Of a stretch of 64,000 bases of DNA, positions 38,077 through 52,197 are shown piece by piece. The stretch is from Lepturacanthus savala. Taxonomy: Eukaryota > Chordata > Actinopteri > Scombriformes > Trichiuridae. Below the pieces are notes generated by a model. That model was not told the origin of the DNA. It did not search any database and was given only the letters and a program-made list of their open reading frames with translations. Position 1 is the first letter of the stretch. Each line of letters opens with the position of its first letter. The position numbers and the translations under genes were made by a program. The DNA is taken from contig CM060484.1 in assembly GCA_030544235.1 (NCBI GenBank), forward strand, positions 20,208,031-20,272,030, written 5' to 3'.

Positions 38077-41017
38077 CCTTTCTAGTCAGCTATATATATA
38101 GTAAAGTTTGAACACACTTTCACATTCAAGGGAAGGAGAATCCAGACTTTTGACTCATACTGATATTGTGTAAAAAGAGGCTAAAGTAAAAAAAGTCATC
38201 ATTCTCCCCTAGTTGAAAAAACAACATTGTTCTTGTGTTTCACTATTTGTGTGCTAAGCTTAAACAGTATGCTTTCATTTTTACATTAAAAGAGTCTACA
38301 TGCTTGTATGAGGTTCATTATGTCGTCTTTCATGATTACTGACTGTTTTCTTCTATCACAGACATGTGTAGGAGATGATGTTTTAACCTTCACATATTTC
38401 AATGGTAAAACTTCCATCTTCATCGAAAGGTCACACACACACAGGTGGAGTTTGGGTGACATGTTGTTATCAGCTGGTGTTATGGAGGTGTGACAGGACT
38501 TTTACAGTCAAAACATGTCAATTTAAAAAACCTCTCCTACACATGTCTGTAATGAAAAAAACATAATACCATGAAAAATCATGACAAAAACAGTCAGCAA
38601 TCATAAGAGCCCTACATGTTTCATTCTGTAACCTCACCACTAGAAAAATGGATTGTACCTTTAATGCAACCACAACTAGAGCATTTCAAGACTCCACAGT
38701 CATTCAATGAAAGTACTGATATTCCCTAATTTAGGACTTTTCACCATAATGGAGCATCAATGGAGATATCAGTAAACTGAACACTTTGATAGGTCCAAAT
38801 TCTGATTTTGACATAATGTAAAAAGGAGGATTCTTTATACCTTTATTCTCAGCGGAATTATGATATTTACCAGTCTCCTGGCTTTGAACATCCCAGAATA
38901 AGTCTCTGCAGGCTATGATATGCTTTTAGAGTTTTAACATTCCTGCAGGTCCATTGCTCCTTTCATTTATTGCAGACCATATGGCAGCGACTAACGCTGG
39001 CAGCGAAGACACCTACGGGAAACGAGCCATATCTCTGCAGCGATTCTCAAATCATGATAAAAAAAAAAATGCTTAGCTCATTGTGCAGTGTTCTCTGCTG
39101 GAAGCTGATAGTTCCTTTTGTGTTTTATCTTTCCTCATGATGGTCATTACTTTGAAAGGAAGCTGCAGCTGCATTGGCAGAGGTCACTGGGGGGAGTTGG
39201 AAAGTTCCCACAGGTTTCCCAAAGGCAATGCAAATGTTGAAGAGTGTGTTCAGGCCAGAAATTAAATGGGGCTCTGAGTAGCAACAGGGGGAATTAAGAC
39301 CAGAAGTGCAGCTCCACATGGTCCAGTATACTAAACACACACATCTATGGTGGCCCTGAGATGCAAAACACAACATTTCAGAAAACGCATTTCCTCAATT
39401 TTTGTGTTTTGCACTTCAGAGTCAATGTCCAATAACCCATAAAGCAGTATATTATAATGCCCTTCAACTGTTTAGGTAACATCATCCCAAGCTTGTGTGT
39501 CTTTAACTTAAAAAATATTGTCGTATAGTTAATTTGATCCATCATCTCTTCTATAACTCTTCTTTTTGGAGGTAGTGTTCACTATACCGGAAGATTAATT
39601 GCAAATGCAATTTCTCAACTGTGTCAGAGTTCTAGTCGTAAATAAGATGTACAGTGTTTGCGTTATATTAAAACTGTAATCTGTTATGTAATGTTGCCCG
39701 AATGCACAATAAATCAACGTGAAATATGAAACAGAATATTTGGAAGTGTCGGCTGTTCATTAATTGATCACCGATGTCAGCATGAATCTCTGAAACATTT
39801 AAAGGTGTTGCCAAGACTTGCAGCAGGTGTGAAAAGGGGAAAAAAAAGAGGAAAGAGGTGATGATTAAAGATAAATCAAGGCACGTGGTTAGAAAGGAGC
39901 TTGTGCAAGACTCGGAAATGCACAAAGTGGAAGATGAGAGAGAGAGAGATGTGAGGAGCTTGTCTTTGTGTCAACGTCTCTTTGCTGACATTGATCGTTG
40001 CTGATTTGCATAACGCTAAAGGATTCCTCCTTCAGAAGATGCGGCGGATGAGCGATGAAGGGGATCTGTGCTTCTCCCTCCCACTCCCCCTGCATGTCTC
40101 ACCACAATAAAAGCGCTGCGTGACTCACAGCTGGGAATTCCTCGCTGCTACGCTACAGTAAAAACCCTCGGCGCAGCACTTTTTGTCTGGACTGAGCTGA
40201 CAGGTTAAAGCTCTAATAGAATTTTCTTAATTGCTTCCATAACAAGCAGGCTATTATAGTTTGTGAAAACCGCACATTCTATCGTAAAAAAACACAAAGC
40301 CAAAAACCAACAGGTGACGTCATCGAGGCTGCATCCATTATTTATATCCATCACTGCTGCTTCTGCTGTAGTTAGTGTACAGATAATGTGTCTCCAGACC
40401 CGTCGCAGCCATTATAGGCCCAGCACACTCATACCCAGACCTTATTTCCTACTGACTCCGCTGAGAAACCACACAAACATTACTCCTGAGTGTTTTTGTT
40501 CCTTCCAATTATCCACCAGGTGCCACAACCTGCAGACGAAATGTCATAAAATCAGTTGGATCCTGTAAAAAACAAAACAAAAAACAACCAGCTCAGCGAC
40601 TTTGTGAGTCCATTATCCACCTAACCATTTTACATATCAAGCCATGCGTGGTTTAAACAACCAATTGTGCAGGATCAGCTGGATTCAGGTGATGCTCCTG
40701 AGGACCATAAGTTACAAAGCTGCATAGATTTTAACAACTAGGTTTGTTAGCATAAAGGAGGTACATGACCAAGGCAAACAAAAGACAAATACTTAAAGGT
40801 TCAGCATATAAGCAGGCAGCATAATTGAACCCAATGAAGCTGCCAGAAAAAGCTCAGAATATGCAGCCTGCAGGTAAAAGGGAGCATCATCAGCCAAGAA
40901 GCCACAGAAGCAGCAGGTAAGATAGAGAATGTGAAACAGACAGTGACGCCCAGTAATCACAGTGCAGATTAACTGCAGCCCACTGTCAATTTAGAGGCAG
41001 GTATGAGGGAAAAGATG

Positions 41018-41297
41018 TTTTGCTACATTGATTAGTTTGGTTCATGAATTGGTGTATGTTGCCAATCAATGTTTCCCAAAGCTGAAGATTCAAACGAAAA
41101 TGTCTTTTTTTGTCCAGATCAACAGTCCACAACCCAAAGATCTTCTGTTTAATATTATAGAAGACTACAGAAAATAATCTGATTTGCGAAGCTGGAACCA
41201 GGTAATTTGTACATTTTCTTCTTAAAAACAACTAGAATCAGTGAATCGATTATGAAAATTGTTGTTGATTAATGTAATAGTTGGCTAATTGAATATT
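41018..41297 (+). mobile_element. GAGCTGCAACTAA-family MITE, copy 5
   Basis: TAGTTTGGTTCATGAATTGG, CCACAACCCAAAGATCTTCT and GTAATAGTTGGCTAATTGAA match the family; both termini are eroded. Confidence 0.75.
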
Positions 41298-41349
41298 TGA
41301 ATTGTGATTAGAGGGTTAGAGGTTTGTCTAAATTGAATCTGGTTGTGTG

Positions 41350-41512
41350 TTTCAGTTTACTATCATAGGAGATTAAAGAAACCAGAAAATAATCCCATTT
41401 TGAGAAGCTGAGAGCTGAGCAGAGAATTTGGACAATTTCTTCTTAAAAATTACTCAAATCGATTAGTTGATTATCAAGAGAGATAGGGATTAATGCAATA
41501 GTTGGAAACTAA
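41350..41512 (+). mobile_element. GAGCTGCAACTAA-family MITE, half copy 6
   Basis: Repeats only the 3' half (CAGTTTACTATCATAGGAGA, AAGAAACCAGAAAATAATCC through AATGCAATAGTTGG), about 50 bp after copy 5 in the same orientation. Confidence 0.7.
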
Positions 41513-41836
41513 TGGGCTCTACCACACATGCTCATCTTATCAGCTGTATAAAGTGATATGTCAGTGTTTATATCTTGTTTTGTAGAGAAAGAATCTGTTA
41601 GTGCTGCTTTAACAGCAATATTCACAGGTTTATACCTATATAATTAATTAGTCAAGTAGCTGCAGCAGGTTGCAGCTTTTATAGCAAAACACTCTGCAAA
41701 CAGCATTAACTACAATAATTACATACTGTTATATCTATCGTTAAAGCAGTTTGTCAGATAAACTGCTGATATAGATATAGCTGCACATGTCATGATTTTT
41801 TGATAAAAGCATTTTTTATAGAATATAAATATATAG

Positions 41837-42023
41837 AGGGCGACACGGTGGTGCAGGGGTTAGCGCTGTTGCCTCACAGCAAGACGGTCGCAGGTTCAAG
41901 ACCTCCTTGGTCCTGGGTCTGGGACCTTTCTGTGTGGAGTTTGCATGTTCTCCCCGTCGTGGGTTTTCACTGGGTACTCCGGCTTCCTCTCACAGTCCAA
42001 AAAAAAATGACTGACTGACTGAC
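41837..42023 (+). mobile_element. V-SINE-type SINE, internally deleted, 11-bp TSD
   Basis: Complete tRNA-like head (GGGCGACACGGTGGTGCAGG, CCTCACAGCAAGACGGTCGC, B box GGTTCAAGACC), then the centre up to CACAGTCC. An A-run and a (TGAC)n tail follow directly; the whole 3' half seen in 45547-45912 is skipped. TAAATATATAG occurs at 41826-41836 and 42024-42034 as a target-site duplication. Confidence 0.87.
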
Positions 42024-42094
42024 TAAATATATAGATAAAACATTGTTATTATTAGTTCAAATCCCACATAGTCTTTTCTCTTAAGCAGCTAATT

Positions 42095-42190
42095 GTGGTT
42101 CAAGTCCAGGCCGGAACGTTCCTTTGCTGCATGTTTCCCCCCCTCTTATTTCACCTTCTGTCTGGCTACTGTATAATAAAAGTATCTATC
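42095..42190 (+). mobile_element. Fragment of the second tRNA-derived SINE family
   Basis: B-box-like GGTTCAAGTCC followed by CTTTGCTGCATGTTTCCCCC and a pyrimidine-rich part to TAATAAAAG, parallel in order to 52045-52197. It sits about 70 bp after the 41837-42023 SINE. Confidence 0.5.
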
Positions 42191-44004
42191 CCACAAAAGC
42201 TACAGTGTAAAGCTGTGTATCACAACGCTCCTCCTCATGCTCCTTCCACTGCTTCCAACTTTCCTTCACAATTCAAGCCTCCTTTGTCTTCCCGTGCCGA
42301 TCGTGCAGCCAAGATAATGAAAGTAAGTTTCGGTTTAGCTGCTACTTTGTTCCTCAATCTAAGGCTGCATTCAGAACAAAAGCTGTACGTGCATGTTCAT
42401 ACCGCACGCGGGGGCAGAAACACCACGCCTCCCCCGCACTGCAGCTACAAAATAGGAATTTTTCTATTGTTCTTTTGGCTGTAGCCAAGACCAAAACAAC
42501 AAATGTCATAGGAAAAGTTCACAAGCACTGCCATCTTTTCTTTTTTCAGTTGAGAACCACTCTACACCCTACCTGCTGCATCATAATGGCATCTTAAAAT
42601 ATAAATATATATGTATGTATGTATGTATAAACTAGGCTGAAACTCCAAGATAGATAGTTAGATAAATAGATATCTCTATCTGTGAATATATGTTTAAATA
42701 TATGTCTATGTATTTATTTCTTTGTCTTACAATTACTGTATTTGCATTTCTCTCCTTATCTCAACATATGTGCGATTTGTCTATTTTATTTATCTACTAT
42801 GTAATAGTCCTACACACCCTCATTTGGCCAAACATGAAAAATCTACTTAAGCTTACATTTCTCTATAAGAATACATACTTCCTATGGGAACTGTACTAGT
42901 ATATATAATCAAACATTCAGTGCATAACAGTATGACAAGTATCATCTACTTTTGAATCATATGTTGGGAAAAAAAAAAACAGGTGGATGTTTTGTTGAGC
43001 TTTACATCAGACAGAAACATATTGTCAGATAAAGAGACGGTAATCCTGAAACCTGACAGTTAATAACAGTAACTGCGATTATTTATGACCATCCTGGATC
43101 CAGCAGGATGCAGTGAAGGTGTCAGCGTTCTCCCCTCAGGCTGTTTGTCTTGCTCCTCTTTGTTTTAATTAGGATCAGAACTAAGGTTTCCTTGCAAACT
43201 GAAGAACAGCCTGCACAGCAAATTGGACATGAATACTCTATGTATTTATAGAAAAATGCTGTAAATATGCAGTATATACATATACAGTATATATACTGCT
43301 GTACATGTTGCAGAATCTACATCTGCTGATGAGCTGTGCAGGCAGACTTTATTCCTCTGAAGGTTAAGAGGTGTCTTCAGTTCCCTGGTGACTGACAGGA
43401 GTGATGAGATGAGTTAAAAATATGATTAATGTTATGAGTAATATTTCCTGTTCAGTTAGTCAGTATTTCCCTCACGTTTCCTCAAGAACAGTGAGTTTTT
43501 CAGATCTATAGTTAGCCTTTTATCTGAATATGCAATGAGTCAAGGGACGACTCGCAGCTCCCATCTTGAATAGAACTTTAAAGCAGGCTCATAAATCATT
43601 ATGGTAGATATATCTGGTTTCACCATGGTTTTCCAACTTCAGAAATAGGACAACATTTTTGGGAAAAACTATCATGTCTGTCTGTTACAAATATGAAAAT
43701 TAAAGCCAATAGACAGTTAGCTTAACTTAGCAAAAAGACTCTAGCATCTCTACTTTATTTATTGTTTTTTGTTTGTTTTTTCTTCACAGAAATATTCTAA
43801 TAGAGTTTTATTACCGCCTTTGCTGCCAGAAAATAAAACTTTATGTTACAAACTAACAATGAGGTTGATGAAGTCACCAGCAAGTTATGGGAACAACGAC
43901 AATGCATTTAAAAAATATTTACCGTAGGAACAGAGCTTAACTTACTGTAAAAATCCTACTGGATCATTAGGTTTCCACTGTTTCAACAGCTGACATTTTG
44001 ATAC

Positions 44005-44568
44005 TGCCTTCATGTGGAATCGGAAAAATAAAATAAATAAATTCACATGATAAAATTGCATTCCACTGCACAGTACCCTACTGGAGGATGGACTGCTAAT
44101 GTTAGCTAGCATCTGCTCTTGGGAGGTAAAACCAAATAACTACTTTATAAAACAGTAATATTATTAATATTTTGTATGCCACAACATTGTGTAAGCTACA
44201 TACTAACTAACTAAAAGTAGCAGAGAATGTTTAACAGAATGCAATGCTTAACATTTACAACACTTTCGCTACTCTCCGCCATGTTGAAACATCAAAGTTT
44301 ATCTCATCTCATTAGCTTGTGTATCACACACAAATCTTCCAGCTTTCCAGTAAAAAATACGACATGAGTGGGTGTTTGTCGCATATTACACTTATTGAAG
44401 TTTTTAAAAGTACTGTAAATTGTTTGGTTTTCCCTTCCAAGAGCAGATGCTAACTAACATTAGCAGTCAGTTGAGGATAGTCTCCAGTAGGGTACTGTGC
44501 CGACGAATGCAATGCAATTTTCTCATGTGAATTTATTTATTTTATTTTTCCCATACCACATGAAGGCC
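44005..44568. repeat. Long inverted repeat, arms about 140-150 bp, 275-bp loop
   Basis: Left arm about 44005-44142 and right arm about 44416-44568 are imperfect reverse complements. Shared in order: GCCTTCATGTGG, AAAATAAATAAATTCACATG, AAAATTGCATT, CACAGTACCCTACTGGAG, GACTGCTAATGTTAG, TAGCATCTGCTCTTGG, AAAACCAAA. No open frame or TSD is evident; it is probably a foldback-type element. Confidence 0.82.
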
Positions 44569-45546
44569 GCAAAATTCTTTCCCATAGCAAGTGAAAGCAG
44601 CATATGATGGTTTATAGAGCTGCACGATGAAAAACTCATGAATGAATTAAAAACTAAGAATATTAAATAAAAATATATAAAATAATATAAAATAATATAA
44701 ATCTAATAATAATTCTAATAAATAAATAAAACATCCTCTGTGCTACATAGGCTGTTTGTTGAAATTATTCTTGTAACATTTACTTTATATGTATATGTAC
44801 ACTAGCCAGTCAGGAATATACAATTGTGCACAATGCCACTACAAGAAGTCATATATACAGACAGAGTCCACACTCTAAAGTTAGATTAGTAACACTTTGT
44901 TTATGATGCTATTACAAGTTGAAATATCTGCTGTGAAAGCAGTGCACTGTGTACATTTTTGTAATATTAAACAATATTAAAATCTTTAAATGTAAAAGTG
45001 TCTGAGTGGATTTCTTTCGACCTGTTTCGACCAAATTGAAGTGTGTAGTTTTTGATTCTCTTCGTATTGACGGTGACACAGAAATAATGCACAAGCAGCC
45101 TGTGCTGAATATAACCAACACGCTGTACAAAGGAATAATGTAAACGCATGTGATGTAAATTAATTTCAAGATCAATAGCAATGGTTGCTATCAGTGAACC
45201 ATGTAAAATCGTTAAAATGGTTATAGTGTTGTTTTATTAGAGGGGAAAAAATGAGCAGGGCAGAAAAAGTCACAGACACAGAAGGACGGAGCAGCAGTGC
45301 AGCCTGCTGGTAGTTTATTCATTATTACTCCTGCAGAATCAGGACTCTGTAAAACACACTGAAACTTCATGTGTTTGTCTCTGTTATTGTCAATCTTCAA
45401 ATGTTACCACCACAAAACAAAATCCCAGGAATCTGAGAGAGAGACATTCAGTTCCTGATACATTAAAATGTATAAATAATGAAGTAATATCATGTTTACT
45501 TTAAAGCTGCTTCATGTTTACTTTAAAGACAAATTATGTTGACAGT

Positions 45547-45912
45547 CAGTCAGTCATTTTCTATACCTGCTTATTCCTCATTAGGGTCACAGGGGTCTGC
45601 TGGAGCCTATCCCAGTGTGTTACGGCGAGAGGCAGGGATACACCCCAGATGGTCGCCAGCCAATCGTGGGGCACACACACCATTCACTCACATACTCACA
45701 TCTACGGGCAATATTAGAGTCACCAATTAAGCTGAGCATGTTTTTGGACTGTGGGAGGAAGCCGGAGTACCCGGTGAAAACCCACGCAGGCACAGGGAGA
45801 ACATGCAAACTCCACACAGAAAGGTCCCAGACCCCGGACCAAGGAGGTCTTGAACCTGCGACCTTCTTGCTGTGAGGCAACAGCGCTAACCCCTGCGCCA
45901 CCGTGTCACCCC
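45547..45912 (-). mobile_element. V-SINE-type SINE, full length, 13-bp TSD
   Basis: The longest and cleanest copy in the window. On minus: GGGTGACACGGTGGCGCAGG, GTTAGCGCTGTTGCCTCACA, a complete centre and 3' part, ending in a (TGAC)n-type tail. TTATGTTGACAGT is duplicated perfectly at 45534-45546 and 45913-45925. The intact A and B boxes suggest a young insertion. Confidence 0.93.
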
Positions 45913-46056
45913 TTATGTTGACAGTATGATTAATTAAAATATGCTTATGTTTTAAAAAAGGAACATTTCATATAGTCAATTTTATTTGTAAAGCCATGGA
46001 AAAGAGAAAAATGTATTTAATATTTGAGTTCTGTAACATGTATGTGTGTACATATG

Positions 46057-46089
<33 letters not shown>

Positions 46090-49000
46090 ATGTGTAAAAA
46101 ATGCAATGCAAATGCAATAATCATCAGCAATATGTGAGATTTACAGCTGAAAAAAGGAAAGTTTTGTTGTTTGACCTTTGACCTGATATAAAAAATGTTT
46201 GTTGAGTCATATTTTCTCTTTGTGAGTCAGAGGCTGTTCATTTCCCTGCATGGTCATAAAATAGCCAGAATATATTTTCAGTTTACAGAGTTCACCTTGT
46301 GACAGAAACACATTCTGCCTCCAAAGAAAAGTGTTTCTAGAATAAACTGGTCTAATATTCTCTATTAAATCATTCTGAGTCGTGTACTCAAGCTGCTTTA
46401 GTTTTTTTTCCTGTGATTATTTCCTGTGTTCCTTTAAAGTTTTATGCTTTACCTTTCAGCTTAGTCATTGTTGCATTGGCATCAGCTCCTGCTTGTTGTG
46501 TTGCTGCTGCTCTGCCGTGTACCAGGGAGCCATTCTCAGTCAAGCGGATGACGATTGTAATTCGGTGAGAAAGAAAAATCGCTGAGTTGGCAAAGCCTGC
46601 CTGTCTGGGGAAGGTCACAGCATTACTGTGTCACTGACAAATGAGCCGCATTTCACGCTGCCAGTCTGCTTTATTGTCTTTGCAGTTTTCCTCAATTGCT
46701 AAGACACGTTTCTTGAAACCTTCCACCCTATTCCCAAAACACAAAACATGGCTTTCAAACTGCATTCACAAAACCTCTGACTCTTCCTGCAACGGCAAAC
46801 TATTGCCTCAATGTCAATGTAGTCACATCAATCAAAATGAAAAACAGACATCACTCCCAACATAGAAGAACACAATGAGCGGAACATAAAGCTGCAGAAA
46901 TTATCTTTATTGTTCACAATAGGCAAAATGTATTTTGCAAAAGAAAAGTACTGTTTAGCACTTGTACACAGTAAATAATTTAAATCAAACTACACTAACA
47001 AAAGTGCAGACAGTGTCTACTGTCTCCTATAATCCTATAAAAATGAAACCAGCCTGTCCTAGATCAGAGTAGCAGGAACTTTAAAAGCTAACTTGCTCTG
47101 CCATCTGGTGTCAGGATTATTTTAGGACCTCTGATCTAAATAAAATAAAATAAAACACAAACTAATTGACTTTAATAGTGTTTAATCCATTCATTCCACC
47201 ATTTGAAATTGATAGAAATTCTTCTATGCTACCAGCTGCTGTTTACATTTGAGTTCCAGTCAATTTGAGACACCAATATATTAACATATAAGCATATGAG
47301 TAAATACACATTGTTTTCCAGTTGTTAGAATATGATGATATTCACTTAAATGGGTCTTTTTTGCCTTTTGAACTCACCACGTCTCTCACTTTGTATTCAC
47401 TAAGCAGTAAATGACTAAAACAGCACATACATGTGTTGAATGATTAAAGTCCTTATTTCTCATTGAGTCATCATGCTCCTGTGATACAGTTTGATGAGTG
47501 GGGACGTCGCCAAGCTTCTGATGGCAGCTATGAGAGAGTTTCACCATTATGAAGCTTCCCTCAGCTCAGTGCCTCAGTGTTTCCTCATCCAGGAGACAAG
47601 TTTGATTCTGTAAATCAATTATGGAAACAAGTGAAGCATGACGAAGCACTTTACTGTGGGGAATAGCTGCAGGTGTGAACGTGTGAGCGTGTATGTGTGT
47701 GTATGCGTGTGTGCATGTGTGTGTGTGCACATGATCCTCTGTAGTGATGCACAGTGCATCACAGCTAATAAACAGCTGATTTTACTACATATATAATATT
47801 AATGGGCAAAATCTAACATGTACTACAATACATGACTTTTATAGATTTATTCTAAACATGGAACTTAAACTGCTGTAGCATAGACAAATGTTAAAGTTAA
47901 TTTCCTTTTGTTTTTAATTTCTAAATCAGATATAATATTCTTTAGTGATTATTTCTTATAAAATTAGAATATCAGGTTGACTACCGGTATATTTTTATAC
48001 AACATTGAATTTAAGTTTAATGAGTACACAGACTGCATGCATTCAGCTGGAACGATACCATTTCATGAAAACATGTTCTTTACTGTTGGCATAATCTGCT
48101 CCAATCAATGGGTGGATAATAAAAACTCATAGAAATCCTCAATTATAAGAAAATCTTAAATAATTGTAATCTTTTAAAGTCATAAATGTCAGATATAAAT
48201 TTGAGCATTTGTTTAAAAAATGTACATCAACATGCTTTTTTTCAGAACAGAGAGATTCAAACTGTCTATTCTCAGTATGTGAAACTGGTGAAAAGGACAA
48301 GAAAAAGCAATAAAGGACAATTTACTTACTCAACCAAAATACCACACTACATTCTACTGGTGGTCATGAATACAGAGGGATTGTAGTTTACCGCCCATTT
48401 TTGTACTAACTGTAAAACCACAAATATATCTTGTTGGACGTATCAGAACTTCAAATAAAATCCAGGAAAGAGATACATTATGGGACCTTTAAAGTTAAAA
48501 TACCACAAATGTGTACAATAAGTTATTTTATAACATCTGTAGATGCACAACATGAAATATAATGTTTTTAACTTAAAGACATTGAAGTATGTCAACTTTT
48601 GAAATATCTCAGCATCATAAACAAATTCTGGTTGAATTCTATGCACGTTTATGCAGATGCTTTATTTTATCCAACTGATCATTTATTTCACTCAGACTCT
48701 TATTAAAACATATTTTGCTTATTTAAAATATTTAAAGCAACACATTCCTCTCCAAAAACTCTGTAGACTAAACTGACCAGCCTGACTTGTTGAATGGGTG
48801 TGTGTGAAGTGAGGAAAAAATTCATTGCAGCAATTCAAATCACATTGAACAGATCACAGCAGCAGCAGCAGAGTTCTCATTCTCATTCTGTTGCTGAGCA
48901 GGAATTTGGAGCCGCTCTAAGCAAATATTTTCCCATCTGCCCAGACAAGACAGAAACTGAAGACTAAAATGGTTACTGCAGCATCCATAATGCACAAGGC

Positions 49001-51141
49001 CAATCTAACTACCTGACTAGACACTTACACAGTTTTCTTGCTTTATTCTCAGCCAAAACCGTTGAAACTGACTGTTGCCTTATGCAGTTTGTCTCCATCT
49101 TGTACTAACTGTGACATCACACACATCAAACAGACTGTAGAAATATATATTATGTGTGTGAACAGCACAGGCCCTGAAAGAAGAATCACTGAAGGGATTC
49201 ATTTAAAGGATTTTAACAATGTTTTGTCTAGACAGACAGACCAAATACATTAAGTATTCTTGGGACTTAAAAATGTATCACTCCTGTCCTATTGCAGGTC
49301 TTTTATACTGTAGGTACTAGTCTGAGCCAACAGAGGGGGATGTTTCCTCAAGAGGTTGTCAAGTTTTCCTAAAGAGAAACTCAGTAAGAATAAGTAAGAA
49401 TAAACACGGTTTTATTTTCTCTTTGTTTTGAAATTCAAAACTATATTCACTAAATATCACAAGATATTGACAAGAAATTCAATTGCTAGAAAAGGAAATA
49501 ACAAAGTAAACTACAAAAGGAGCACATCAGCAACAAACATTTTCTTTTCAAGTATTTATTCAACAACTGATTCCCCTTCAGCAGGTTTAATATACACATT
49601 TGACATTTTAAAATTCCATACTTTCTTCCAAACCTCAACAAAATTAAAAATCTAATAATTTATAATAGTAAGATGTGTATCATGTAAATTCATTATGTTA
49701 TGCTTGTTTTCACTGAGATTGTATTTCATCATGGGTGGGTGTGAGTGTGGGGGTGAGTGTTTAAATATGTTAATGAGCACCAGGTGTTTGAGCTGGTTGC
49801 CAATGATGATCACAGTGCAGATAAAGGGCATAAATGTGGAGAAAAACAGCATTTTCCTGCCTCTGCACAGGTCTCCCTTTGAGCTTTGACTGACAATACA
49901 GTAGCTCCTATTAGAAAATAACATGGAACATCATCGCCGTAAGGACTTGACTAAAGTTTTGGTGATTTGGTGATTCTACAGTAAATATTTTAGAGACACT
50001 GCCAAGTTTATAACAGAGATCCATTCTGCTTCTCTCTGAAAATATTTGTATTGGAGTCAATGAGAGCAGAGACAGAAGAGGCCGCACTTTAGCCTAGTTC
50101 ATACTTCTGCAGACACAGCAATGCTATTGATGTGACGAAATTGTGCATTGGGGGAATGCGTTGCTCTGCAAACTTGGGCGGGCCACTCCTGTTTGCCAAA
50201 AGTGGGCCAGACGTCAGCCCAAAACAGACCAGACACACCAGAACTCAATCATTGGCAGCGATGGCATATACAACCAGTTAACCAGCCGCAGCACCAATCA
50301 CAGCTCTTGAGGTTTGCCTCACCATGATGCATACTTAGGATCTTTTGAAGGTGCACATCAGCCTATAGCTCTCAGATATTTTTAGCATGTTGTCCCATGA
50401 CTTACGTCATGAAAAAAACATGCAGATAAAAGTATTAGCACACCGATCTCAATTAAGATGCACATTTTGATATATAATAAATATATAAATTTGAGTCCTC
50501 TCAAAACTGTGGGACGAGTTAGGTGCCAAAATTAATCCAGAAGAGGAATAAGCAAAAATCTATGGTATATCAATAAGGCTTGGAGCTTTGCTCCCTCAGC
50601 TATTTCATAGCTCTAGGGAGTAGGCTCAATGCAATTGGCCCGGAGCCCTAATAACTTGCACAATAAATGCAGTAGGTCTACAAAACACTGTCACACTGCT
50701 GGTTAGTGTTTGGTTTAGTGATTATGCTGCATAATATTAAGCCCAGGTCTCTAAATAGTAGTTTGTTTGTTTTTCTCCCTCTTCTCTAGTATATTGAAAA
50801 TGTTTAAATTGTTGTGTTTTTTTTCATCATTGTATCATCATATTAGCCGATATATGATATTTCTTTTAGTTATGATCAGGATGTTGGTTAAACAATTTAA
50901 CCCCAAAAAAGCGACAGATTATTAATAGTATTGTATTTATTTGTGCCTCGCTTTTTAAAGTGAGTCACAGGGGTTAAATTAAGCAACTCGTGCACTTGAC
51001 AGATGCAGCCTGTTAATATTTTAATGCTTCCTCTTGGTTTACTCATGACTGTTTCCATGTCGTCAAAGTACAGTGACAGAGGTAAAGGTGTCAGGATCTG
51101 TGTCACAGCTGTTGTAGCTTGATGAGATAAAACAAATCACA

Positions 51142-51143
<2 letters not shown>

Positions 51144-51217
<74 letters not shown>
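51144..51217. repeat. (CA)n microsatellite, 74 bp
   Basis: 37 CA units without interruption. Confidence 0.95.
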
Positions 51218-51222
<5 letters not shown>

Positions 51223-52044
51223 AATGTTGTATATGTGTCACAGCACCAGCAGAGGGCAGCAAGCTTATGAAGGCAAGTCACACTCTGGTGTAAACTTTTA
51301 CTGAGTTTATTTTTCCTCATGTCCTCCCTCAGCCACATCCATACATACAGCTGCTCTATAATTATCATTACTAATAAATATATTTTTGAAAAACCTCAGT
51401 AATCAGGAAAAAAAACTTTAATCAGCTCTGCGACTGGAGATTTTAAATTTAATTGTGTCTATAAGTTAAATCACCAATTTGATGAATATATATGTAGATG
51501 TATGTTTATATCAATCCATCCTGTGCTGGGCCAGGTGCTTCCTCGCCCTTTTGCCCACTTGGAGCTGCTGACCCATGAGGAATACGCCGCTCGAAAGAGG
51601 ATGTGATTTAATCACATTAGCGCCTGATCAGCCTTGCCTGCCTGAGTCATGGTCCTTGACTCCTGGCCTCTAAATGAATCACAGATCCACTAAGTCACAG
51701 ACAATTTGAATGTCACTCTGATTAAATCAACTGCTTAAATCCCATCCAGTCAAACAGCAGGTTAACTTCGAGCCCTTTTCCTCGGGCACTGCTGGATTTT
51801 ACTAAGACTTAATGTGAAATGAAAGGATTTTGCTGGCGAACGCTGAACAAGGAGGCAGCTTTCTAGTTTTCTACTCACTTTTTCTAATAAATTATTGGAC
51901 TGCATCACAGCTACAGCTTCAACATTCACACTTAAGGGCCTTAAATGAATGATTTTAGGAAGGAAATAGATACAATTTCTCACCAATAGAAATTACTATG
52001 TAAATTTTCTCTCATGTATAGGTTGAGTTAAGCTGTGTAACTGT

Positions 52045-52197
52045 GGATGGTGCACAGTGAGTAGCGGCCTTGTAGAGAGGCTACAGTCGTCACGTCAGGC
52101 AGCCCCGGCTCCAATCCTGCATCGGGAGCCCTTCTGCATGTTATACCCCCTCTCTCCATGTCTTATCAATAAAGGCATAAAAAGCCAAAAATATATA
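52045..52197 (+). mobile_element. Second tRNA-derived SINE family, with AATAAAGGCATAAAAAGCC tail
   Basis: A-box-like TGGTGCACAGTGAGTAG, B-box-like GGCTCCAATCC, then CTTCTGCATGTTATACCCCC, CTCTCTCCATGTCTTATC and the AATAAAGGCATAAAAAGCC tail common to a percomorph SINE. The head is decayed and no TSD is clear. Confidence 0.65.

Noticed and set aside
37815..38111. Open frame with a long Cys-Val run (similar at 51063-51368 and 52429-52617)
   Set aside because: Translation of TG/CA microsatellites.
45514..45901. Several overlapping open frames of 64-93 residues on both strands
   Set aside because: All lie in the SINE 45547-45912; SINEs do not encode protein.
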